A stretch of DNA of 64,000 nt from Methylorubrum extorquens. GTDB taxonomy: Bacteria > Pseudomonadota > Alphaproteobacteria > Rhizobiales > Beijerinckiaceae. The stretch covers positions 1,742,001 to 1,806,000 of the forward strand of contig NZ_JALJXF010000001.1 of assembly GCF_024169925.1 (NCBI RefSeq), in the 5' to 3' direction. Under the pieces are notes generated by a model. It was not told where the DNA came from and searched no databases. It saw only the letters and a program-made list of their open reading frames with translations. The stretch's first letter is position 1; each line of letters starts with the position of its first letter. Made by a program: the position numbers and the translations under genes. Positions 25,102 to 33,209 of the stretch are shown here, in pieces.

Positions 25102-26130
25102 TCAAGCGGCGGTCGGGCCGGTGGCGAAGACGAGGCGGACCACCGTGCCGCTCTCACTGGCGTAGGTCAGCGTGCCGTCGAGCTGGCCGGCGAGTCCCTG
25201 AACGATCCGGAAGCCGAGGCTGCGGCTCGTGGCGGGATCGAAGGTCGCGGGGATCCCTGGTCCGTTATCGGCGATGCTGAGCGACGCCTGACCGGCTTCG
25301 AGGGTTTCGAGGCGGATGGTGATGGTGCCGCGCTCGGTCCCTTGGTCGGCCCCTTGGAAGGCGTGCTTGAGGGCGTTCGTCACCACCTCGGCCACGAGGA
25401 GCGACAGGGTGGTCAGGCGAGCGAGATCGAGGCGCACGGGCGGCCCATCGACGAGGCAGACGATATTGCGCGCGCCCGTCGCGTCGAGCAGGTCGGAGCA
25501 GAGTTCCTGCAGGTACTGACCCACGGGCTGGTCGGCCCGCGCGGGGTCGTAGAGGCGGCGATGGATGCGCGCGATCGTCTGCAGCCGGGCCTGCGCCTCG
25601 TCGAAGACGCCGGCCGCGTCCTGCGGATGGTCGATGACCTTGCGCTTCTGAAGGGCGAGGAGAGCCGCCACGAACTGCATGTTGTTGGCGACGCGGTGCT
25701 GCAGCTCCTGGAACATGGTGCGCTGCTGCTCGTAGAGCTGCGCACTCACCGCCCGCTCCGCGCTCAGCCGTTCGCCCGCGACGCGCATCAGGTGGATGAG
25801 CGCGATGTCGACCGTGACGATGAAGGCATAGAAGCCGAGCGCCAGGGCGGTCTGCGCATCGAGCAGGAAGATGTTCGCCTCGCCGATGAAGAAGTACCAC
25901 GCGGCCAGCCCCGAGAGCACCGCGCAGACGATCCCCGGCCGCAGGCCGAAGAAGAACGTCGTCAGGATCACCGCCGGAAAGAAGGTCAGGAACGGAAAGC
26001 CCGGCGGCAGCACGTCGTTGAGCGCGTGACGCAGGACGATGGCAATCCCCGTCGCGCCCAGGGCTGCGACGTCGCCGAACCACGGCGGCGCAGGCAGCCG
26101 TCCGGCGGCAGGGGCGAGAGAGGACGGCAT
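25102..26130 (-). CDS. membrane sensor histidine kinase, HisKA_2/HWE type with DUF4118-like sensor
   Basis: A 342-residue kinase. Four hydrophobic segments at about 20-115 (VAALGATGIAIVLRHALNDVLPPGFPFLTFFPAVI...) form a DUF4118/KdpD-like membrane sensor. The phospho-acceptor region is QELQHRVANNMQF (His near 145). The ATPase domain has VAEVVTNALKHAF near 240 and DNGPGIP near 285. HisKA_2 kinases in alphaproteobacteria often feed the general stress response or cyclic-di-GMP circuits. No response regulator is adjacent. The start at 26130 excludes 60 residues of unlikely upstream frame; a TCCGAA/TTCGGA hairpin (26145-26162) lies in the leader. Confidence 0.85.
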   Translation of the reverse strand: MPSSLAPAAGRLPAPPWFGDVAALGATGIAIVLRHALNDVLPPGFPFLTFFPAVILTTFFFGLRPGIVCAVLSGLAAWYFFIGEANIFLLDAQTALALGFYAFIVTVDIALIHLMRVAGERLSAERAVSAQLYEQQRTMFQELQHRVANNMQFVAALLALQKRKVIDHPQDAAGVFDEAQARLQTIARIHRRLYDPARADQPVGQYLQELCSDLLDATGARNIVCLVDGPPVRLDLARLTTLSLLVAEVVTNALKHAFQGADQGTERGTITIRLETLEAGQASLSIADNGPGIPATFDPATSRSLGFRIVQGLAGQLDGTLTYASESGTVVRLVFATGPTAA

Positions 26131-26450
26131 CTGGAGGGAGAGGATCCGAAATGTGATTCGGACGAACTTTAGCTGGTTTTCAGTCTCGATCTGTGTCCTG
26201 CCGACCGCGGTGCAGGTTTTTCCGCCCGTCGTTCGGGCCAGGGCGGATGAAATAACGCTCGCCCCTCGGGGCCGTGCCCGATCGCACTGCAATCGCGCAC
26301 GGTTCCACATCCGTTTTCTTCACCGCCTTTGCACGCCCAGCGGGCATCCCTTTCGGCGCACGGGGATCTATTTCGGGATTGGCTGCGGCGGGAACAGTGC
26401 CCTCCCCCTCACCTATCGTTGTACTTGCCGCCGCCCCTCCCTGGCCCGCT
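26131..26450. other. intergenic interval
   Basis: About 320 bp. It contains the hairpin TCCGAA-N6-TTCGGA (26145-26162) just upstream of the kinase gene; nothing else was recognised. Confidence 0.35.
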
Positions 26451-27383
26451 TCAACGGCCCAGGGATCGTGCCGCGCGCCGCCCGGCGATCTCAGCGATGA
26501 GGATGCCGCCGAGAACGAGGAGCAGCGCTAGGGTCTCGGCTCCGCCGAAGGGTTCGCCCGCCAGCAGCACGGCGAGCCCCGCGCCGAAGACCGGCACGAG
26601 GTTCACGAACAGCCCGGCCCGGTTCGGGCCGATCAGCTCGACGCCACGGATGAAGGACAGCTGCGCCAACAGCGAGGGACCGAGCGCGACGAAGGCGACG
26701 ATGGCCCAGGCCGTCGCGGTGGTGGGCCAGATCGCGCGGCCGAGCGCCCATTCGGCGGCAAGCGGCGGGAGCGACGTGAGGAAGGCGGCCAGCGCCAGCG
26801 CGGTGAAGAAGGCGAGCCCCGAGACGGCGGGGCGCCCGGCGAGCGCCACGGTGTAGCCGGCATAGACGAGGCTTGCCGCGAGCATCAGCCCGTCGCCGAG
26901 GTTGAGGCCGAGATGCGCCAGCACGGCGAGATCGCCGTGGGTGGTCGCCACCGCGACGCCCACCAGGGTCACGGCCGCGCCGACCACCTGCCCTGCCCTC
27001 ACCGGCACGTGGCGCACGGCGAGGTTCAGCGCCATGACGAAGACGGGAACCGCCCCCTGGATCAGGGCGACGTTGACCGCGCTGGTATAGGTGCCGGCGG
27101 CGTAGAACAGGCTCGCGAAGATGGTGAAGCCGCACGCGCCCATCAGGAACAGGTAAGGCCAGCGCTGCACCAGCCGGTCCCGATCCGCCAGAATGGGGCG
27201 GCGCGCCACCACGAGCAGCACCGCGAAGGCGAAGGCCCAGCGCAGGGTGGTCAGCACCTGCGGCGAGACCTCACCGACTGCCCATTTGCCGGCCACGGTG
27301 TTGCCCGCCCAGAGGAGGGTGGTCAGCGTCAGGATCGGGTAGGCCGCCGCGGAGGCGCGGGCGCCGGTGGTGCCTTGGGTCAC
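26451..27383 (-). CDS. EamA/DMT family transporter
   Basis: About 310 residues with ten hydrophobic segments in two EamA repeats (LTLTTLLWAGNTVAGKWAV...; GDGLMLAASLVYAGYTVALAGRP...). This is the usual length and layout of 10-TM drug/metabolite exporters. The terminal stretch AGRRAARSLGR is cytoplasmic. The start is uncertain: GTG at 27383 gives a normal N-terminus, whereas GTG at 27461 adds 26 atypical residues and abuts repeat C. The substrate is unknown. Confidence 0.8.
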   Translation of the reverse strand: MTQGTTGARASAAAYPILTLTTLLWAGNTVAGKWAVGEVSPQVLTTLRWAFAFAVLLVVARRPILADRDRLVQRWPYLFLMGACGFTIFASLFYAAGTYTSAVNVALIQGAVPVFVMALNLAVRHVPVRAGQVVGAAVTLVGVAVATTHGDLAVLAHLGLNLGDGLMLAASLVYAGYTVALAGRPAVSGLAFFTALALAAFLTSLPPLAAEWALGRAIWPTTATAWAIVAFVALGPSLLAQLSFIRGVELIGPNRAGLFVNLVPVFGAGLAVLLAGEPFGGAETLALLLVLGGILIAEIAGRRAARSLGR

Positions 27384-27467
27384 GCTGGAAGATCCGTGTG
27401 CGAGGCTCGTTCCGGTCCGATGCCATGCCGCGCCGGCCCCGGAATAGCCAGGGGAGGGCACGGCAGC

Positions 27468-27572
27468 TAGAGCATCGTCCTGGATATCGGATCCAGGACG
27501 ATGCTCTAGCTTCTTGTTTTTGCATCATCTTTTTCCGCAAGCCGGCAACCACCTTTCGGGATGATGCTCTGG
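27468..27572. repeat. dispersed ~105-bp palindromic repeat, copy C
   Basis: Near-identical to copy B in sequence and orientation (CTAGAGCATCGTCCTGGATATCGGATCC...GGGATGATGCTCT). It lies between the divergent EamA and SelO genes. Confidence 0.85.
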
Positions 27573-27735
27573 TCGGTGAAGGGATCGCCCTCCCCCGCGG
27601 CCGGGTTCACCCTTTCGTCGGCTTGACGTTCCCCCGCGCCTGCCCGACTCCTCGCGCCGCACCGGAGCCGAACCCCTGCCCTGTTATCTTCCCTCGCGCC
27701 GCCACGCCGACCTCGGACCCGACTTCTACGACGTC

Positions 27736-29115
27736 GTGGCCCCGGCCGACTTCCCCTCGGCGATCCTGCGTTACCGCAATCAGGCATGGGCGCGGCGCGT
27801 CGGGCTCGACGATCTGTCGGACGAGGCCTGGATCGCGCATTTCGCGCGCTTCACACCCCTGCCCGGCTCGTTCGAGCACCCGCTGGCTTTGCGCTATCAC
27901 GGCCATCAGTTCCGCTCCTACAACGCGGATCTCGGCGACGGGCGCGGCTTCCTGTTCGCGCAAGTCCACGACCGGCGCGATCGCCGGCTGCTCGATTTCG
28001 GCACCAAGGGCAGCGGCACGACACCCTGGTCGCGCGGGGCGGACGGGCGGCTCACCCTGAAGGGCGGCGTGCGCGAGGTGCTTGCCACCGCCATGCTGGA
28101 GGCGCTCGGCGTCGAGACCTCGAAGTCGTTCAGCCTGATCGAGACCGGCGAGGCGCTGGAACGGGGCGACGAGCCCTCCCCCACCCGCTCGGCGGTGCTG
28201 GTGCGGCTCTCGCACTCGCATCTGCGCATCGGCACCTTCCAGCGCTTCCAGTTCCTCGAACAGCCCGAGGCGATCGCCCGCCTCGTCGAGCACGTGGTCG
28301 AGACCTACTATCCCGGCATCCAGGAAGCGGACGCGACCGAGCGGGCGGCCCTGTTCTTCGAGGCGATGGTGGCGCGGGTGGCGCGGATGGGGGCGCAGTG
28401 GATGGCCGCGGGCTTCGTCCACGGCGTGCTCAACACCGACAACATCAACGTCACCGGCGAGAGCTTCGATTACGGCCCCTGGCGCTTCGCTCACGCTCAC
28501 GATCCGGCCTTCACCGCGGCCTATTTCGACGAGTGGGGCCTCTACAGCTTCGGCCGCCAGCCCGAGGCGCTGTTCTGGAACCTGAGCCGGCTGGCCGATT
28601 GCCTGCTCGGCCTCGCTCCGAAGGAGCGGCTGGAAGCGGGGCTCAAGACCTTCGGCCCGGCGCTTCAGGATGCCTTCGCCGAGGCGATCCTGTTCCGGCT
28701 CGGCGTCACGCCCGAGCAAGGGGAAGGCGAGGGCGCGGTGCACCGGCTGGTGGGTGCGTTCTGGGCCTTCCTCGAGAAAAGCCGCGCGCCGTTCGAGCAG
28801 GTCTTCTTCGACTGGCGCGGCGGTCTGGCGAGCGAGTCCCGCGCCGCCCGGAGCCCGGCGGGCGAGCATTACGCCGGCGACGCCTTCCGCCCGGTCCACG
28901 CCGCGCTCCAGGCGATGCGGCCCTCGGCGGCGGCAAACCTTGACCATCCCTACTTCGCCCGCGAAAAACCCTGCACGATGCTGATCGACGAGGTCGAGGC
29001 GCTCTGGGCGCCGATCGCGGAGGCCGACGACTGGTCGGCGCTCCATGCCAAGCTGGCCGAGATCGAGACCATGGCCGAGGCCTATGGCACGCGTCCCCTC
29101 CCCCCGGAGATCTGA
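27736..29115 (+). CDS. selO: SelO/YdiU family protein adenylyltransferase
   Basis: A pseudokinase-fold enzyme that AMPylates proteins and is linked to redox stress in studied members. The 459 residues shown include YHGHQFRSYN near 53, the nucleotide-binding KGSGTTPWSRGADGRLTLKGGVRE near 90-113, GFVHGVLNTDNINVTGESFDYGPW near 225-250 (catalytic Asn/Asp) and a helical C-terminal domain. There is no C-terminal Cys/Sec motif. The family-typical segment just before residue 1 (LGPDFYDVVAPADF) is encoded in frame upstream of the GTG at 27736, but that frame has only CTG codons (27640, 27676) as possible starts. The true start is therefore probably upstream and non-canonical. Confidence 0.85.
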   Translation: MAPADFPSAILRYRNQAWARRVGLDDLSDEAWIAHFARFTPLPGSFEHPLALRYHGHQFRSYNADLGDGRGFLFAQVHDRRDRRLLDFGTKGSGTTPWSRGADGRLTLKGGVREVLATAMLEALGVETSKSFSLIETGEALERGDEPSPTRSAVLVRLSHSHLRIGTFQRFQFLEQPEAIARLVEHVVETYYPGIQEADATERAALFFEAMVARVARMGAQWMAAGFVHGVLNTDNINVTGESFDYGPWRFAHAHDPAFTAAYFDEWGLYSFGRQPEALFWNLSRLADCLLGLAPKERLEAGLKTFGPALQDAFAEAILFRLGVTPEQGEGEGAVHRLVGAFWAFLEKSRAPFEQVFFDWRGGLASESRAARSPAGEHYAGDAFRPVHAALQAMRPSAAANLDHPYFAREKPCTMLIDEVEALWAPIAEADDWSALHAKLAEIETMAEAYGTRPLPPEI

Positions 29116-29121
29116 GGCGCG

Positions 29122-29946
29122 ATGGGACAGCGTTTCGTTCTGCGGGGCCGCACCGCCCTCGTCACGGGAGCGGCGAGCGGCATCGGCGCGGCGCTGAGCC
29201 TCGCGCTGGCCGGACGCGGCTGCGCCCTGGCGCTGGCCGACTGCGACGCGCAAGGCCTCGCCGAGACGGCGCGCGCCGCCCGCGCTTCCGGCGTCACGGT
29301 CAGCGAACACGTCCTCGACCTCGCCGACCGCGAGGCGCTCATCGCCTTGTCGGAGGCGGTCCGGGCCCGTCACGGCGGTCTGCACCTCCTCGTCAACAAT
29401 GCTGGCGTGGCGCTCGGCGGCCGGTTCGAGGACACGGATCCGGCCGACATCGACTGGCTGATGGACGTGAATCTGCACGCGGTGATGCGGCTGACCCATG
29501 CCTGCCTGCCGCTGCTGCGGGCCGCATCCCAGGCGCAGATCGTCAATCTGTCGAGCGTGTTCGGCATCATCGCGCCTGCGGGGCAGGCGGCCTATGCAGC
29601 GAGCAAGTTCGCCGTGCGCGGCTTCACCGAGGCGCTGCGCCACGAATATGAGGGCACCGGGCTCGGCGTGACGCTGGTGCATCCGGGCGGGGTCGCCACC
29701 GCCATCGCCCGCAACGCCCGCCGGCCCCGCCACCTCGATCCGCATGACGCCGCCCAGGCACATCTCGCCTTCGAGCGCCTTCTGACGATGAGCCCGGAGA
29801 AAGCCGCCGAGGCGATCCTGCGCGGAATCGAGACGCGGGCGCCCCGCGTGGTGATCGGCGCCGACGCCCGCCGCGCCCTGTTGATCCAGCGCCTGATGCC
29901 GGTGCGCTACTGGTCGCTGATCCGCCGCGCCGTTCGAGACACGTGA
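29122..29946 (+). CDS. SDR family oxidoreductase
   Basis: A 274-residue short-chain dehydrogenase of classical type, with TGAASGIG near 16, NNAG near 90, and a catalytic Ser in NLSSVFG with YAASK near 155-159. The C-terminal extension (ARRALLIQRLMPVRYWSLIRRAVR) is typical of SDRs found beside Baeyer-Villiger monooxygenases. It overlaps or abuts the esterase gene (GTGACCATG junction), the first of three coupled genes. Confidence 0.88.
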   Translation: MGQRFVLRGRTALVTGAASGIGAALSLALAGRGCALALADCDAQGLAETARAARASGVTVSEHVLDLADREALIALSEAVRARHGGLHLLVNNAGVALGGRFEDTDPADIDWLMDVNLHAVMRLTHACLPLLRAASQAQIVNLSSVFGIIAPAGQAAYAASKFAVRGFTEALRHEYEGTGLGVTLVHPGGVATAIARNARRPRHLDPHDAAQAHLAFERLLTMSPEKAAEAILRGIETRAPRVVIGADARRALLIQRLMPVRYWSLIRRAVRDT

Positions 29947-29948
29947 CC

Positions 29949-30884
29949 ATGGCAAGCCTGCGCGCCCACCTCTACGATCTCACCATCCGCCTCGCGGTGA
30001 AGGGGCGGCTCGGCGGCACCCACGACGTCTACGCGATCCGCCGCGCCTTCGAGGGCGCCCGGTTCCCGACGCCGGCCGGCATCGCCTTCACCCCCGGCGA
30101 GGTCGGCGGCGTGCCCGGCGAGTGGGCGGAGGCCCAAGGAGCAAAGACGGAAGGCGCGGATGGGCATGGCGATCGCCCCACCCTGCTCTACTGCCACGGC
30201 GGCGGATTCATCGCCTGCTCGGCCCAATTGTACCGCCCGGTCACCGGGCGCTTCGCGCGCGCCGGCTTCCGGGTGTTCACGCCGGATTATCGGCTGGCGC
30301 CGGAGCACCCCTTCCCCGCCGCGGTCGAGGATTGCGCTCGCGTCTGGGCCGCGCTCGCGAAAGCCGGCCCGGCGGCCGTGGCCGGGGATTCCGCGGGCGG
30401 CACCCTGGCGCTCACCACGATCATCGAGGCGCGCCGCCTCGGCCTGACCCCGCCCGCGGCGGCGGCCCTGTTCTCGCCGGCCACCGACCTGATCGGCCGC
30501 AGCGCCTCGTTCCGCACGAATGGGCGGCGCGACGCGATGTTCCGCCCCGAGGCGCTGATGCGGCTGGTTCCGGCCTATCTCGCCGGGGCGGACCCCGCCG
30601 ACCCGCGCGCCTCGCCGATCGAGGCGGACTTTTCCGGGTTTCCCCCGCTCCTGATCCATGTCGGCGCCCGCGAGATCCTGCGCGACGATTCCCTGCGCCT
30701 CGCCGAGAAGGCGAAGGCCGCGGGCGTGCCGGTCGAACTCACGGTGTTTCCCGTGGTGACGCATGCGTGGCAACTTGCCGAAAGCTTTCTGCCCGAGGCA
30801 CGCCGTTCCCTCGACGGGGCCGCGTTGTTCCTGCAGCGCGCCTTGGAAGCGAGCCCCCATCCCGAGGTGGAGGCCACCGCGTGA
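29949..30884 (+). CDS. alpha/beta hydrolase, hormone-sensitive-lipase (HSL) family
   Basis: A 311-residue hydrolase with the oxyanion motif LLYCHGGGFIAC near 82, nucleophile elbow AGDSAGGTLAL near 145, an acid region VGAREILRDD near 238 and catalytic His in VVTHAWQL near 270. It is predicted to be a cytoplasmic esterase. The start is ATG at 29949; a GTG at 29943 overlapping the SDR stop would add two residues. The last 4 nt overlap the monooxygenase GTG start. The context suggests it cleaves esters made by the monooxygenase (inference). Confidence 0.88.
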   Translation: MASLRAHLYDLTIRLAVKGRLGGTHDVYAIRRAFEGARFPTPAGIAFTPGEVGGVPGEWAEAQGAKTEGADGHGDRPTLLYCHGGGFIACSAQLYRPVTGRFARAGFRVFTPDYRLAPEHPFPAAVEDCARVWAALAKAGPAAVAGDSAGGTLALTTIIEARRLGLTPPAAAALFSPATDLIGRSASFRTNGRRDAMFRPEALMRLVPAYLAGADPADPRASPIEADFSGFPPLLIHVGAREILRDDSLRLAEKAKAAGVPVELTVFPVVTHAWQLAESFLPEARRSLDGAALFLQRALEASPHPEVEATA

Positions 30885-32392
30885 GCGAGGCGCCCCTCGA
30901 TCTCGTCATCGTCGGCGCGGGCTTTTCCGGCCTCGCCATGGCGATCCGCGCGCGGCAGGCCGGGTTCAACCGCCTCCTCGTGCTGGAGAAGGCCGCGGGC
31001 GTCGGCGGTACGTGGCGGGAGAACACCTATCCGGGGGCTGCCTGCGACGTGCCCTCGCAGCTCTACTCTCTCTCCTTCGCGCCGAAATCCGACTGGTCGC
31101 GCCTGTTCGCGCCGCAGCCCGAGATCGAGGCCTATCTCGAAGGGCTGGTGGCGGAACACAGCCTCGCGCCGTTCCTGCGCCTGGAGACGTGCGTGAAGCG
31201 GGCCGTCTTCGATGCGGCGGCCGGCCTGTGGCGGGTCGAGACCGACAAAGGCGTCGTCTCCGCCCGCGTGCTGGTGAGCGCGATGGGCGCGCTGCACCAC
31301 CCGGCCCTCCCCCGCCTCCCCGGCCTGGAGCTTTTCTCGGGACAAGCCTTCCACTCGGCGACCTGGGATCATGCCTGCGACCTGAGGGGTAAGCGCGTCG
31401 GCGTCATCGGCACGGGGGCGAGCGCGGTGCAGTTCGTGCCGGAGATCGTCGGGCGCGTCGCCCACCTCACCCAGTTCCAGCGCTCGCCCCCCTGGATCCT
31501 GCCCCGCGGCGACCGCCCGACCGGGCGCGGTCTGCGGCGGCTGATGCGGATCGCCCCCCTGCGCCGTCTCCACCGCGCCTCGCTGTTCTGGCGCCGCGAG
31601 ATCGCGGCGCTCGCGGGCTTCACCCGCGTCTCGCGCGTGACGGCTTTGGCCGAAGCGTGGTCCCGCCGACACCTGGCGGCTTCGATCGCCGATCCGGCGC
31701 TGAGGCGAAAGCTCACGCCCGACTACCGGCTCGGCTGCAAGCGGGTGCTGCTCTCCGACGACTACTACCCGGCGCTGGCCCGGCCCCATGCGAGCCTCGT
31801 CACCGCGCCGATCCGCGCGGTGCTGCCCCACGGCATCGTCACCGCCGACGGCACGGAGCACCCGCTCGACGTGCTGATCTTCGCCACCGGCTTCTCCCCC
31901 GGAGGCAGCGTTCTGCGCACGGAGGTGATCGGCCGGGACGGGTCAAGTTTGCTGCAGGCGTGGAAGGATGGGGCGGACGCCTTCCGCGGCGTGTCGGTCG
32001 CGGGCTTCCCGAACTTCTTCCTGCTCCTCGGCCCCAATACCGGGCTCGGCCACAACTCGGTGCTGCTGATGGTCGAGGCGCAGGTCGCGCACGTGCTCGG
32101 CGCGCTGGATCGGCTGCGTGACCAGCCCGGCAGCGTGCTGGAGGTGCGCCCCGAGGCTCAAGCCGGCTTCCGCGCCGAGGTCGATGCGCGGATGCAAGAC
32201 AGCATCTGGACGCAAGGCGGCTGCGGGAGCTGGTATCTCGACCGCTCGGGGCGCAACCGCACGCTCTGGCCCGGGACGGTCGGCGATTACGTGCGCGGCA
32301 CCGAGCAGATGCGGGCGGAGGATTACCGGCTCACCGATCCTCCGGGGCACTGCCCTGGACCCACGAAAGGACTTGCCCTTTCGAAACCCTGA
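30881..32392 (+). CDS. flavin-dependent monooxygenase, Baeyer-Villiger type
   Basis: A 503-residue enzyme with an N-terminal FAD Rossmann motif (VIVGAGFSGLAMA) and GVGGTWRENTYPGAACDVPS. The type I BVMO fingerprint FxGxxxHxxxWD is present (FSGQAFHSATWDH, near 150), as is a second Rossmann motif for NADPH (VIGTGASAVQFVP near 173). ATGFSPGG near 330 and GPNTGLGHNSV near 385 follow. Predicted reaction: ketone + O2 + NADPH to ester or lactone. The start is GTG overlapping the esterase stop. The final ~17 residues (GHCPGPTKGLALSKP) are encoded by a dispersed repeat and are probably not part of the ancestral protein. Confidence 0.88.
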   Translation: MSEAPLDLVIVGAGFSGLAMAIRARQAGFNRLLVLEKAAGVGGTWRENTYPGAACDVPSQLYSLSFAPKSDWSRLFAPQPEIEAYLEGLVAEHSLAPFLRLETCVKRAVFDAAAGLWRVETDKGVVSARVLVSAMGALHHPALPRLPGLELFSGQAFHSATWDHACDLRGKRVGVIGTGASAVQFVPEIVGRVAHLTQFQRSPPWILPRGDRPTGRGLRRLMRIAPLRRLHRASLFWRREIAALAGFTRVSRVTALAEAWSRRHLAASIADPALRRKLTPDYRLGCKRVLLSDDYYPALARPHASLVTAPIRAVLPHGIVTADGTEHPLDVLIFATGFSPGGSVLRTEVIGRDGSSLLQAWKDGADAFRGVSVAGFPNFFLLLGPNTGLGHNSVLLMVEAQVAHVLGALDRLRDQPGSVLEVRPEAQAGFRAEVDARMQDSIWTQGGCGSWYLDRSGRNRTLWPGTVGDYVRGTEQMRAEDYRLTDPPGHCPGPTKGLALSKP

Positions 32393-32396
32393 TTAT
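32340..32396. repeat. dispersed double-hairpin repeat, copy 2
   Basis: Inverted copy of the 4690-4795 element. It carries the CGAAAGGAC/GCCCTTTCG hairpin (32364-32383) and CCCTGG-type flank. It forms the 3' end of the monooxygenase gene and abuts the stop of the convergent DUF2721 gene. Confidence 0.7.
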
Positions 32397-32860
32397 CTCG
32401 GCCCATCCTGCTTGCGCTCGACCTCCAGGCGTATGCCCCGGCCGGCGAGGAGGATTTCGGCGAGGAAGGCCAGGATCGCCAGGATGGTGCAGGCGAGCGC
32501 AAGGCCGAAGCAGGCGAACAGCACGGAGGCGGCGGAGGCGTCCCTAAGCGCGCCGACGAACAGAGTCAGCGCGGCCGCACCCGTCATCACGCCGCCGAGG
32601 CTCGCCAGCACCACGGCACCGTCGAGCAGGAGCGAGCGCTGGCGCAGGTAGGCGAGGCGGCGGGCCAGCGTCGCCCGCGCCGCCTCGTCCGCGCCGGGCA
32701 GGCTGGCCGAGAGCGCATCGACCTTGTCGGCGACGCGCCCGAGCCGGGTCGAGAACACGTTGAGCAGGGTCGCCAGCGCCGAGAGCAGGAAGGCCGGGGC
32801 GAGCGCCACCTGGATGATGTGAGCGATGCTGTCGGGATCGCCCGTCGCAGTCTGGAACAT
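32393..32860 (-). CDS. DUF2721 domain-containing membrane protein
   Basis: A 155-residue protein with three hydrophobic segments (about 13-35, 75-100, 105-135). The DUF2721 opening is IAHIIQVALAPAFLLSALATLLNVFSTRLGRVADKV, followed by a basic helix and LAYLRQRSLLLDGAV. Function unknown. It is the last gene of the minus-strand glycosylation set; its stop codon touches the monooxygenase stop. Confidence 0.85.
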   Translation of the reverse strand: MFQTATGDPDSIAHIIQVALAPAFLLSALATLLNVFSTRLGRVADKVDALSASLPGADEAARATLARRLAYLRQRSLLLDGAVVLASLGGVMTGAAALTLFVGALRDASAASVLFACFGLALACTILAILAFLAEILLAGRGIRLEVERKQDGPR

Positions 32861-32875
32861 GCCGTCGGGCTCGTC

Positions 32876-33205
32876 TCAGGCCCGGCGGGCGCGGCGCCGC
32901 TCGCGGAAGATGAGGGCGAGGTTGCGCAGGTAGATGAAGGTGGACAGCCCCTGCCCGATGATGATCACCGGCTCCCGGCGCACGAAGCCGTAGACCAAGG
33001 TCATCAGCCCGCCGATGATCGACAGGAACCAGAACGAGAGCGGCATCACGCTCTTGCCCGCCCGCTCGCTGGCGATCCATTGCAGGATGAAGCGCGAGCC
33101 GAACACGAGCTGCGCCCCGATGCCGAACACCAGCCAGAAATCGAAGCGGGTGACGAACACGTCGTAGAAGTAAGCCGGTAGGTCCTCGGCGAGCTGGATC
33201 AGCAT
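32876..33205 (-). CDS. lipid A biosynthesis N-terminal (LAB_N) domain membrane protein
   Basis: A 109-residue protein with three to four membrane helices and the LAB_N core FGSRFILQWIASERAGKSVMPLSFWFLSIIGGLMTLVYGFVRREPV. Stand-alone LAB_N proteins typically accompany a GT2 polyprenyl-phosphate glycosyltransferase and an ArnT-like transferase, exactly the neighbours here, and may help move lipid-linked sugars. The start at 33205 is preferred over an upstream Met because it gives the family N-terminus. It lies 4 bp from the GT2 stop. Confidence 0.85.
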   Translation of the reverse strand: MLIQLAEDLPAYFYDVFVTRFDFWLVFGIGAQLVFGSRFILQWIASERAGKSVMPLSFWFLSIIGGLMTLVYGFVRREPVIIIGQGLSTFIYLRNLALIFRERRRARRA

Positions 33206-33209
33206 GGGG

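Noticed and set aside
27607..29955. 782-codon minus-strand frame over selO and the SDR gene
   Set aside because: Antisense shadow spanning two real genes.
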